From: Streptomyces mangrovisoli
GTDB lineage: Bacteria; Actinomycetota; Actinomycetes; Streptomycetales; Streptomycetaceae
Assembly: GCF_000974985.2 (NCBI RefSeq)
Contig: NZ_LAVA02000043.1
Coordinates: forward strand, 44,512 to 108,511
Direction of reading: 5' to 3'
Length of the DNA stretch: 64,000 bases
A program made the translations under genes and the position numbers. Shown piece by piece: positions 36,135 through 43,579 of this stretch. Every line of letters starts with the position of its first letter. The first letter of the stretch is position 1. The notes below the pieces were generated by a model. That model saw only the letters and a program-made list of their open reading frames with translations, did no database searches and was not told where the DNA came from.

Positions 36135-37172
36135 GTGACCGTCAGTCTGGAGCAGTTGCGCCGCTGCCACTTCGCCGTCGACCTCGGCGCCGCCCGCACC
36201 CGGGTCTACGTCAAGGGCGCCGGACTCGTGGTCGACCAGCCGTCCGCCGCTGCCGTGAACACCCGGACCGGCGCGCTGATCGCGGTCGGCGAGTTCGCCG
36301 AGCAGATGACCGGCCGCACGCCCAGCTACATCCGGGTGGTCCGCCCGGTCTCCGGCGGCACGGTCGTCGACATCGAGATGGCCCAGCGGATGCTGCGGCA
36401 CCTGCTCGGCGACAAGATGCGCCGCTCGCTGCGCCGCAAGCCCCGGCTGCGGGCGGCGGCCTGCACCCCGCACGACGCCGACCCGCTGGCCCAGCGCGCG
36501 ACCATCGAGACGCTCGTCGGGCTGGGCGCGCGCCGGGTCGAGCTGGTCGACACGCTGATCGCGGCGGCCGTCGGCTGCGGGCTGCCGGTCGAGCAGCCCG
36601 AGGCCACCATGATCATGGTGTGCGGGGCGGCGGCGACCCAGGTCGCGGTGCTCTCGCTGGGCTCGATCGTGACGGCCGAGCGGATCCCGGTGGGCGGCGA
36701 GGCGGTCGACCACGCGATCGTGCAGCACCTGCGCCACCAGCACGAGCTGATGCTGCCCAGCCAGTCGGTGCGGCCGCTCCAGATCGCCCTGTCCGGCAAC
36801 GGCCTCAGCCCCGACGGCCCGGTGTCCACCGAGATCCACGGCCGGGACGTGGCCACCGGCCTCGCCCGCTCCGTGAAGATCGACACCGCCGCGGTGCGCA
36901 ACGCCATCCAGACCCCGCTCACCGCCGTGCTCGACGGCATCGGCAAGGTCCTGCGGGTCTGCCCGCCCGACCTGGTCGCGGACCTGGCCGACCGCGGCAT
37001 CATGATGGTCGGCGGCTCGGCGCTGCTGCCGGGCTTCGACCAGATGCTGCGTCAGTACACCGGGATGCCCGTGCACATCGCCGAACGCCCCGACATCTGC
37101 GCGGCCCAGGGCATCGGCGCGATGCTGGAGGGCAAGATCGAGCCCCTGACCCTGAACCCGCTGGCGCCCTGA
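36135..37172 (+). CDS. mbl: MreB-like bacterial actin Mbl
   Basis: A 345-residue actin-fold ATPase related to MreB. Phosphate-binding and nucleotide motifs include HFAVDLGAARTRVYVKG, the interdomain region TPHDADPLAQRATIETLVGLGARRVELVDTLIAAAVGCGLPVEQPEATMIM (broken here only by its own residues), and MMVGGSALLPGFDQML. In Streptomyces, Mbl works with MreB in spore-wall formation. The phosphate-1 loop is less canonical than in MreB (DLGAARTR). The GTG start has GGGAGGA six bases upstream. The 18-bp array occupies its upstream region. Confidence 0.88.
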   Translation: MTVSLEQLRRCHFAVDLGAARTRVYVKGAGLVVDQPSAAAVNTRTGALIAVGEFAEQMTGRTPSYIRVVRPVSGGTVVDIEMAQRMLRHLLGDKMRRSLRRKPRLRAAACTPHDADPLAQRATIETLVGLGARRVELVDTLIAAAVGCGLPVEQPEATMIMVCGAAATQVAVLSLGSIVTAERIPVGGEAVDHAIVQHLRHQHELMLPSQSVRPLQIALSGNGLSPDGPVSTEIHGRDVATGLARSVKIDTAAVRNAIQTPLTAVLDGIGKVLRVCPPDLVADLADRGIMMVGGSALLPGFDQMLRQYTGMPVHIAERPDICAAQGIGAMLEGKIEPLTLNPLAP

Positions 37173-37254
37173 CGGCCCCCCGCGCGGCGGGCGGGCGCCG
37201 CCCGTCGGGGCACTAATGTGAAGGCGTCCGCGACGCCGACGAGGGATGGCTCTC

Positions 37255-37761
37255 GTGACTCGACCCGTCCTTCCGCGCAGCGCGGTCACCCGTATCGGCG
37301 TCACCGGGCACCGCTCGATCCCGTCCGCGGTCCTGCCCACCGTGCGGTCGGGCATACGGCGCCAGCTCAGGTACGGGGGCGCGGTGGAGGCGCTCACCAG
37401 TCTGGCGGCCGGCGCCGACCAGCTGTTCGCGGACCTCGCCCTGGAGAGCGGCGTCCCGGTCACCGCGGTGATCCCGGGCATGGACTACGAGGCCCACATG
37501 GGCGACGCGGACGTCCAGGCCGCGTACCGCAGACTGCTCGTGTCGTGTACGGCGCGCGTCGACCTGCCGCTGGAGCCGACGCACGAGGAGGCGTACTACG
37601 CCGCGGGACGCTGGATCGTGGACCACGCCGACCGTCTCGTCGCGGTGTGGGACGGCCGCCCGGCACGCGGCCTCGGCGGCACCGGTGACGTGGTGGAGTA
37701 CGCCCGGCGGACGGGGGTGCCGGTGACCGTCCTGTGGCTGTCCGGCGCCACCCGCACGTGA
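37255..37761 (+). CDS. SLOG-superfamily-like protein
   Basis: A 168-residue Rossmann-like protein. The motif IGVTGHRSIP at residues 13-22 and the later ALTSLAAGADQLFADLALESGVPVTAVIPG and IVDHADRLVAVWDGRPARGLGGTGDVVEYARRTG form the pattern of SLOG/LOG-related proteins, which bind or process nucleotide-derived ligands. GTG at 37255 has GAGGGA seven bases upstream and is preferred over the overlapping ATG at 37246. It is tail to tail with a SLATT-like protein gene, 12 bases apart, a combination known from predicted nucleotide-signalling conflict systems. Confidence 0.7.
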   Translation: MTRPVLPRSAVTRIGVTGHRSIPSAVLPTVRSGIRRQLRYGGAVEALTSLAAGADQLFADLALESGVPVTAVIPGMDYEAHMGDADVQAAYRRLLVSCTARVDLPLEPTHEEAYYAAGRWIVDHADRLVAVWDGRPARGLGGTGDVVEYARRTGVPVTVLWLSGATRT

Positions 37762-37773
37762 GCGCGCCGCCGG

Positions 37774-38688
37774 TCAGCTCCCGAAGCGGGTCAGCCAGTC
37801 CGTGTGCTGCGGCGACACGAGCCGCTCCGCCTCGGCCACCGCGTCGGCCCACAGCGCCTCGGTCACGGTCGTGCTCATCGAGATCCGCAGGGTGTCCAGC
37901 TCCTGTTCGATCAGCGTGTGGGCGTACGTCAACGGGCGGTGCCTGCGCACCTCCTGCCAGGCGACACCGGCCGCGGCCGCCGCGCTGAGCAGACCGGTCA
38001 GATCCCAGCCGACGGCACCCGTGGCCCGCAGCACGGCCGCGGCCAGCGCCAGCAGGGTCAGTACGGCGGTCACGGCGGACCAGCGCGTCGCCGCGCCGTG
38101 CGCCTGCGCCGCGCGGTTGTGGTACCAGACGAACTGCTCCAGCATCCGGTCCCGGAGATAGATGTCCCGCCGCGCCTCGAACGACTTGGCCCGGACCGAG
38201 CGCATCGCCGGGGTGATCTGGCCGGCGCCGCGGGCAGCCGGCCCGCCCCGGGAGTCCTGCCACCCCACCTTGCGCAGATCCCGCAGCCGCTCCTCCAGCC
38301 GTTCGGCGAACAGCCCGTCCGGATCGGGCACCCGGCTGTGGAAGGGGCCTCCGTGGACCATGTACTGCCACGCCAGCGACTTCAGGGACTCGGCGGCCGC
38401 CCGGTGCACCTGCCAGTGGGCGCGCGCCCGGCGGCGTGACGTATAGGTGCCCGTGACCACCGTGAGGGCGTACAGGCAGGCCGCGACGATCGCGGCCGCA
38501 TGGCTGTGCAGGCGTTCGGCGAAGGTGGCCGAGGCGGTCGCCGCGAGCAGCAGCAGGAGCTGCGTGCGGACGGCGCGAAAGGACTCCCACTGCCGGGCTA
38601 TCGCCCGCTGGTCGCTGACCCGGTACAGCGGGGGCAGGTCGGTGTCGCTCAGCGTGGTACCAGGTGCAGGCGTTGCGGCGCTCCACAT
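37774..38688 (-). CDS. DUF4231/SLATT-like protein with tandem two-helix membrane units
   Basis: A 304-residue membrane protein. Two hydrophobic pairs are visible: around residues 45-80 (LLLLLAATASATFAERLHSHAAAIVAACLYALTVVTG, seen in short segments) and 205-245 (VTAVLTLLALAAAVLRATG and LTGLLSAAAAAGVAW). They flank a soluble helical region with YLRDRMLEQFVWYHNRAAQAH. This is the layout of SLATT-domain proteins, proposed pore-forming effectors paired with SLOG sensors. The ATG at 38688 has GGTGAGG upstream; a longer frame starts at 38742. Confidence 0.72.
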   Translation of the reverse strand: MWSAATPAPGTTLSDTDLPPLYRVSDQRAIARQWESFRAVRTQLLLLLAATASATFAERLHSHAAAIVAACLYALTVVTGTYTSRRRARAHWQVHRAAAESLKSLAWQYMVHGGPFHSRVPDPDGLFAERLEERLRDLRKVGWQDSRGGPAARGAGQITPAMRSVRAKSFEARRDIYLRDRMLEQFVWYHNRAAQAHGAATRWSAVTAVLTLLALAAAVLRATGAVGWDLTGLLSAAAAAGVAWQEVRRHRPLTYAHTLIEQELDTLRISMSTTVTEALWADAVAEAERLVSPQHTDWLTRFGS

Positions 38689-38724
38689 GATGCGCACCTC
38701 ACCGGGGCGGCGGAGGATGTTCGA

Positions 38725-38745
38725 CGAGTGCTCGACGAGCACTCG
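38725..38745. promoter_or_regulatory. Perfect 21-bp palindrome in the SLATT/fxsA divergent region
   Basis: CGAGTGCTCG and CGAGCACTCG are perfect inverted 10-bp arms around a central A. The site is 37 bases upstream of the chosen SLATT start and about 220 bases upstream of fxsA. A likely operator of an unidentified dimeric regulator. Confidence 0.65.
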
Positions 38746-38966
38746 AATGCCTGAGCCATCAATAGTGACGTGCGACCACGCGTGCGAACAGCCCTTATGG
38801 CCGATCGACTTTGGGCGTTCAAACCGCTACGCTCCGCGCCGGGGTATGCCCTCACTACCCGGTCGGAACGGTCCCACCCTTGACAGGGATAGCCGAGTTC
38901 TATCCCAAGAAACGGGCCGGTCCCATCCGTCCCGTCAACCGACCGAGAAGTGGGAGAAAGCAGACA

Positions 38967-39149
38967 GTGAATCTTTCCGTGACGGCGCAGGAGCGTCGTG
39001 CCGCCACCTCCATGTCCGGGCGCCGCAGGCACGTGCCCCTTTCCGCCATCGACCCCCGCAGCTTCACCGCGGCCAGGGCGACCGGCCGCGTGATGGACCC
39101 CCATGGGGAAAGGGGCGTACGGCCGGTCACCTTCGACTCGGCCGTGTGA
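38967..39149 (+). CDS. fxsA: FxSxx-COOH ribosomal peptide precursor
   Basis: A 60-residue peptide with GTG start and GGGAG ten bases upstream. The N-terminal part is a basic leader with a conserved-looking VPLSAIDPRSF; the C-terminus is TFDSAV, giving the hallmark F-x-S-x-x-COOH (Phe56-Asp57-Ser58-Ala59-Val60). In this family the neighbouring FxsB radical SAM enzyme is reported to join the Phe ring to the Ser beta carbon, forming a three-residue cyclophane. A hairpin follows the stop before fxsB. The mature product and its activity are unknown. Confidence 0.9.
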   Translation: MNLSVTAQERRAATSMSGRRRHVPLSAIDPRSFTAARATGRVMDPHGERGVRPVTFDSAV

Positions 39150-39170
39150 AGCCCCCTTATCCCACACTTG

Positions 39171-39215
39171 AGGCCCCGTCAACTCCCTTCTGCGATCAAG
39201 GAGTTGCCGGGGCCT
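39171..39215 (+). terminator. Hairpin between fxsA and fxsB
   Basis: Sixteen-base arms (39171-39186 and 39200-39215, one mismatch) around a 13-base loop, 21 bases after the fxsA stop. It can limit read-through or protect the precursor mRNA, so that more precursor than maturase is made. No T-tract. Confidence 0.75.
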
Positions 39216-39233
39216 TGGGCTGGCGACAGGCCC

Positions 39234-39239
39234 TAGACT
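39234..39239 (+). promoter_or_regulatory. Candidate -10 for a leaderless fxsB transcript
   Basis: TAGACT ends seven bases before the fxsB GTG, and no ribosome site precedes that GTG. The same spacing is seen at marR. No good -35 is visible. Confidence 0.45.
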
Positions 39240-39246
39240 GTGCTAA

Positions 39247-41382
39247 GTGACGGATTCCTCGATCCAGCAAGTGGTCCTCAAAATCCATAGCAGATGCAAC
39301 CTCGCCTGCGACCACTGCTATGTGTACGAACACGCGGACCAGAGCTGGCGGGCGCGCCCCACGGTCATCACGGAAGAAACCGTGCGCCAGGTCGCCGAAA
39401 GACTCGCGGAGTACGCGAAGGACCGGAAGCTGGATTCCCTCTGCGTCATTCTCCACGGCGGGGAACCGCTGCTCGCGGGCGCGGCCAGACTGAGAACGAT
39501 CTGTGCGGAACTCAGCCGCAGGTTATCCCCGATCAGCGCACTTGATCTGCGCATTCACACGAACGGGGTAACTCTGCGCCCCGATCATCTCGCGGTTTTC
39601 CGGGAATTCGGGGTCAAGGTCAGCATTTCCCTGGACGGCGACCGGGCCGCGAACGACCGGCACCGGCTGGACCGCAGGGGCCGCAGCAGCCACGACCGGG
39701 TGCTGCGCGCGATCGAATTGCTGCGCACACCGCAGAACCGGCACCTCTACAGCGGCCTGCTGTGCACGGTGGACCTCGCGAACGACCCCGTGGCCGTGCA
39801 CGACGCCCTCACCGCCCTGGAACCGCCCCGCATCGACTATTTGCTTCCGCACTCCACCTGGGAGAATCCGCCCCCGCCCGGCCCGGGAGACTCGGCGACG
39901 CCGTACGCCGACTGGCTGCTGAAGATCTTCGACCGGTGGGAACAGCAGGGCCGCCGGATCCCCGTGCGCACCTTCGACTCGGTGCTCAGCACGCTGCGCG
40001 GCGGGCCCAGCCTGACGGAGGCGCTCGGGCTCGCCCCCTCCGATCTGGCGGTCGTGGAGACCGACGGCGGCATCGAGCAGGCGGACTCTCTGAAGACCGC
40101 GTACGACGGCGCCCCGGAGACCGGCTACGACGTCTTCCGGCACGGGTTCGAGGAGTTCGCCGGCCATCCCGGAGTCCTCGCCCGCCAGCGGGGCCTCGAC
40201 GGGGTGAGCGCGACCTGCCGGAGCTGCCCGGTGGTGAAGTCCTGCGGCGGCGGCCTGTACGCCCACCGGTACAGCGCGGAGCGCGGGTTCGACAACCCGT
40301 CCGTGTACTGCGCCGATCTGCGCGCCCTGGTGGACGGCATCGCCGAGCGCGTCACCGAGCGGGGGGTCGCCGCCCCGGTGTACAACGCGGGCGAACTGCA
40401 CTTCGCCCAGGTCGACCTCGTCCGGACCCTGCTGGCCCGGGTGAGCGAGAGCGTCAAGGGCGATCCCGCGGGCCACGAGGCCTGGCGCGTCCTCGCCCGC
40501 CTCGACGCCGACCCGGCCGCGGCGGCCCACCTCGACCGGGTGCTCGCCCATCCCTTCGTGGCGACCTCGCTGCTGCGGTCGCTGCGCGGCCCGCAGGACA
40601 CCTCCCGGTTCATGGCACTGGCTGCGGCGGCCGCGGTGCGCGCCCAGGCCCCGGTGACGCTCGGCTGGGAACAGCCGGGACGCCGGCTGTACCTGCCGAC
40701 CCTCGGCACGCTGACGCTCCCGGAGCCGGGGCACGTGGAGGTCGAGGTGACGGCCGACGGGCACCTGATCCGCGACGGCCGGGGCCGCCGCTGGGTGCCC
40801 GGGGAACGGCCCGAGGCATGGCGCCCGCTGGAGACGGTGGCCGCGCCGGGCGGACCCCCGCTGCTCGTCGACGACGCCGACCCCTACCGGGAGTGCTTCG
40901 CCGCCCCGGTCGCACCGCCGCTGGAGGCGAGCGACCTCGCCGTGTTCCGCAAACGCCTGAGCCGGACCCGCGAACTCCTCGACGAGCGCCGGCCCCGCTG
41001 GTCCGAGGGCCACTACGCGGGCACCGTCACCACGATCGTCCCGCTGATCGCCGGTGCCGCACCGCAGACGGGCGCCGGGCACGGACTCGGCGCGCTGGGC
41101 GTGGCCGTGGACTTCGAACCCGAGGAGCTGCTCCGGGTGCTGCCGCGCATCGCCCGCGAGGCGCGGCTCGCCGCGCTGCGGCGGACCGCGGACCTGCACC
41201 CGCCGGGCAACCGGGCCGGGCAGCTGCTGAACGAGGCCGCGGGGCACCTCGGGGACGGCGAGTACCGCGCGGCGGCACGCGTCCTGACGGAGCTGACGCT
41301 CCTGCCCGCCTCGGAACTGACCGGCACCGGCGCCGTACTGGCGGCGCAGCTGTGGGGCGAGTGGGCGCAGCGCCATGGCTGA
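39247..41382 (+). CDS. fxsB: FxsB radical SAM/SPASM cyclophane-forming peptide maturase with long C-terminal extension
   Basis: A 711-residue enzyme. The radical SAM cluster is CNLACDHC (Cys17, Cys21, Cys24); GGEPLL and SISLDGD follow. The SPASM region binds auxiliary Fe-S clusters through Cys324, Cys327, Cys333 and Cys355. Residues about 370-711 form a helical extension; REARLAALRRTADLH near the end resembles a decayed HExxH-type segment of the domain often joined to FxsB. It should crosslink the FDS motif of FxsA. Leu93 is a TTA codon, so translation should need the bldA tRNA. Its stop overlaps the next start by eight bases. Early codons are less GC-rich than neighbours. Confidence 0.93.
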   Translation: MTDSSIQQVVLKIHSRCNLACDHCYVYEHADQSWRARPTVITEETVRQVAERLAEYAKDRKLDSLCVILHGGEPLLAGAARLRTICAELSRRLSPISALDLRIHTNGVTLRPDHLAVFREFGVKVSISLDGDRAANDRHRLDRRGRSSHDRVLRAIELLRTPQNRHLYSGLLCTVDLANDPVAVHDALTALEPPRIDYLLPHSTWENPPPPGPGDSATPYADWLLKIFDRWEQQGRRIPVRTFDSVLSTLRGGPSLTEALGLAPSDLAVVETDGGIEQADSLKTAYDGAPETGYDVFRHGFEEFAGHPGVLARQRGLDGVSATCRSCPVVKSCGGGLYAHRYSAERGFDNPSVYCADLRALVDGIAERVTERGVAAPVYNAGELHFAQVDLVRTLLARVSESVKGDPAGHEAWRVLARLDADPAAAAHLDRVLAHPFVATSLLRSLRGPQDTSRFMALAAAAAVRAQAPVTLGWEQPGRRLYLPTLGTLTLPEPGHVEVEVTADGHLIRDGRGRRWVPGERPEAWRPLETVAAPGGPPLLVDDADPYRECFAAPVAPPLEASDLAVFRKRLSRTRELLDERRPRWSEGHYAGTVTTIVPLIAGAAPQTGAGHGLGALGVAVDFEPEELLRVLPRIAREARLAALRRTADLHPPGNRAGQLLNEAAGHLGDGEYRAAARVLTELTLLPASELTGTGAVLAAQLWGEWAQRHG

Positions 41383-42136
41383 CGCGGAACTGGCGGGGCT
41401 GCTCGGCGGGATGGGACTGCGCCGGGGCGGCGTGGTGATGGTGCACGCCTCCCTCGGCGGCACCGGCGTCCCTCCGCGGCGGGTGCTGGGCGCCCTGCGC
41501 GCGGCGCTCGGGCCGCGGGGCACGGTGGTGGTGCCCGCCTTCACCCCGGAGAACTCGGACACCTCGCGCGCGTACCGCGGCCTGGTCGCGGGGATGAGCG
41601 AGGGGCAGGCGCGCGCGTTCCGGGCGGCGATGCCCGCGTTCGACGCCGACCGCACCCCCTGCCCGACGATGGGCGCCCTCGCCGAGTGGGTGCGGACCTC
41701 GCCGGGTGCCGTGCGCAGCGCGCATCCGCAGACGTCGCTGGCCGGGCTCGGGCCGCGGGCCGCGGAGCTGCTGGCCGGTCACGACGAGACGTGCCATCTG
41801 GGCGAGCGTTCCCCTCTGGCCCGGCTGTACGAGGCGGACGCCCAGATCCTGTTGCTGCGGGTCGGGTTCGAGGTCGCCAGCGCCTTCCATCTCGCCGAGT
41901 ACCGCCTCGACCCGCCGCCGCCGCGCCGGGTCTACCGGTGCGTGGTCGGCAGCGCCGGGAACTGGATCTCGTACGAGGATCTGACGCTGGACGACGGCGA
42001 TTTCGCGGCGATCGGCGCCCGGCTGCCGCAAGCGCTCGTCACCGAGCGGAAATGGGCGGGCGGGCTGGTGTCGCTCTGCCGTATGCGGGAGATCGTCGAC
42101 GACGCGAAGACACAGATGTCCGTATACAGACGCTGA
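41375..42136 (+). CDS. AAC(3)-family N-acetyltransferase of the fxs cluster
   Basis: A 253-residue protein of the aminoglycoside 3-N-acetyltransferase fold (VVMVHASLGGTGVPPRRVLGALRAALGPRGTVVVPAFTPENSDTS in segments; SAHPQTS with the catalytic-type His; LLLRVGFEVASAFHLAEYR). The start overlaps fxsB, so the two are translationally coupled. In this setting it is more likely to acetylate the modified peptide or a related amine than to give aminoglycoside resistance. That role is inferred from context; no substrate is proven. Confidence 0.85.
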   Translation: MADAELAGLLGGMGLRRGGVVMVHASLGGTGVPPRRVLGALRAALGPRGTVVVPAFTPENSDTSRAYRGLVAGMSEGQARAFRAAMPAFDADRTPCPTMGALAEWVRTSPGAVRSAHPQTSLAGLGPRAAELLAGHDETCHLGERSPLARLYEADAQILLLRVGFEVASAFHLAEYRLDPPPPRRVYRCVVGSAGNWISYEDLTLDDGDFAAIGARLPQALVTERKWAGGLVSLCRMREIVDDAKTQMSVYRR

Positions 42137-42238
42137 TTGGCCGGAAACGCACGGCTGTGGTGAGGCCGGGGTCGGGCACATTGTTGGTTCCGGTCAGATG
42201 GCTCCGGCGAGGGGACCCATCAGCGGGCAGGGGGGCGT

Positions 42239-43579
42239 GTGCACATACCCGAACGGGACTGGGGACGGCCCGCTGACGACCAGCCGTATTTCTTCCTCAG
42301 CTACGCCCACACACCGCCCTGGGGGCCGGCCGGAGGCGATCCCGACCACTGGGTGCACGTCCTCTTCCGCGACCTGTGCACCCACATCATGGCGCTCACC
42401 GACATGCCCGCCGGCTCCCTGCCCGGCTTCATGGACCGGGAGATGCGCTCGGGCGAGGGATGGCCGCAGCGGCTCAGCGAGAACCTGGCCACCTGCCGGG
42501 TGTTCGTGCCGCTGCTGTCCCCGCGGTACTTCAGCAGCGAGATGTGCGGACGCGAGTGGTACGCGTTCACCGAGCGGATGCTCCGCGCGAAGGCCGCCGG
42601 CACCCATGACGTCTCCGCCATCGTGCCCGCGCTGTGGACGCGCGTCGACTACGCCCAGCTGCCGGACTCCGTACGCCACATCCACCTCGACCACGCCACC
42701 TACGGCGACCGTTACGCGGCCAACGGCATCTACGGGCTGATCAAGCTCAACCGGCTGCGCGACGAGTACGAGGAGACGGTGCTGCGGCTGGCCGAGCGGA
42801 TCGTGCGGGTGGCCCACGAGTCGTCGCTGCCGACCGGCCGGCCGCGCGACTACGAGGGCACCCCGAGCGCGTTCCGGCCCCGCGGGGTCGGCCCGCGCCA
42901 CATCCATGTGACGGTGGCCGCGCCCACCCGCGACAGCCTTCCCGAGGAACGCGACGCCCGGCCCTACGGCGAGGACGCCCGCGACTGGAACCCGTACCAC
43001 GGCGAGTCGACCCGCCCGCTGGCCGCCCTCACCGAGGAGCTGATCCGCTCCCTGGACTACCGGATCACCGTCTCGTCCCTCGACGACGAGGAGACCGGCG
43101 AGAACCCGCCCTTCCCGCCCGACACCACCCCCGACGCCGCCCCCGACAAGGGCGCCGGCCGGCCCGGCATCCTGCTCGTCGACCGGTGGGTGCTGTCGGA
43201 CGAGGACCGGCGCCGCCGGCTGAAGGCGTTCGACGCGGCCGCCCGGCCCTGGGTGAACGCCGTCGTCCCGTGGAACCGGGCCGACGCGCAGTGCCAGGGC
43301 GCGGAGGGCCGGCGGCTCTCCGCCGAACTGGAGCGGACCATCCCGCTCATCCTCGACCACGGCCGGCACACCAACACCCGCACGGCGGTCAGCGGCGTAC
43401 CGAACCTGAAGGCCTTCACCGACGTGCTGCCGGCCGTCGTGGCCCACTCGACCCGGCTGTATCTCAAGCACGCCACGGCCCATCCGCCGCCGGGGCCCGC
43501 GCTGCCCCGGCCCCGGCTCACGGGCCCCACCCGACCGCCCGGCCCGGACGGCGGACCCGACCTCGGAGGAGAAGCATGA
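42239..43579 (+). CDS. fxsC: TIR-like protein FxsC
   Basis: A 446-residue protein. Residues about 12-170 resemble a TIR domain (QPYFFLSYAHTPP, TCRVFVPLLSPRYFSSEMCGREW), here with a large insertion between the first strand and the effector helix. A second domain covers about residues 215-420 (ILLVDRWVLSDEDRRRRLKAFDAAARPWVNAVVPWNR), followed by a Pro-rich tail. TIR domains can cleave NAD or scaffold assembly; the NADase glutamate is not obvious to me. The GTG start sits close behind a G-rich run. It overlaps fxsT by four bases. Confidence 0.87.
   Translation: MHIPERDWGRPADDQPYFFLSYAHTPPWGPAGGDPDHWVHVLFRDLCTHIMALTDMPAGSLPGFMDREMRSGEGWPQRLSENLATCRVFVPLLSPRYFSSEMCGREWYAFTERMLRAKAAGTHDVSAIVPALWTRVDYAQLPDSVRHIHLDHATYGDRYAANGIYGLIKLNRLRDEYEETVLRLAERIVRVAHESSLPTGRPRDYEGTPSAFRPRGVGPRHIHVTVAAPTRDSLPEERDARPYGEDARDWNPYHGESTRPLAALTEELIRSLDYRITVSSLDDEETGENPPFPPDTTPDAAPDKGAGRPGILLVDRWVLSDEDRRRRLKAFDAAARPWVNAVVPWNRADAQCQGAEGRRLSAELERTIPLILDHGRHTNTRTAVSGVPNLKAFTDVLPAVVAHSTRLYLKHATAHPPPGPALPRPRLTGPTRPPGPDGGPDLGGEA

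Noticed and set aside
35447..36199. Minus-strand frames with GGRPRS or VAVRVP repeats across the 18-bp array
   Set aside because: The repeat length divides by three, so every frame stays open; no ribosome site or start was found to support translation.
38880..38906. Sigma-70 promoter with TTGACA (38880-38885) and TATCCC (38901-38906) for fxsA
   Set aside because: Spacing is 15 bp and the -10 is poor; kept only as a possibility.
41375..42136. Aminoglycoside resistance gene
   Set aside because: The fold matches AAC(3), but overlap with fxsB and the cluster context point to peptide tailoring; resistance is not supported by sequence alone.
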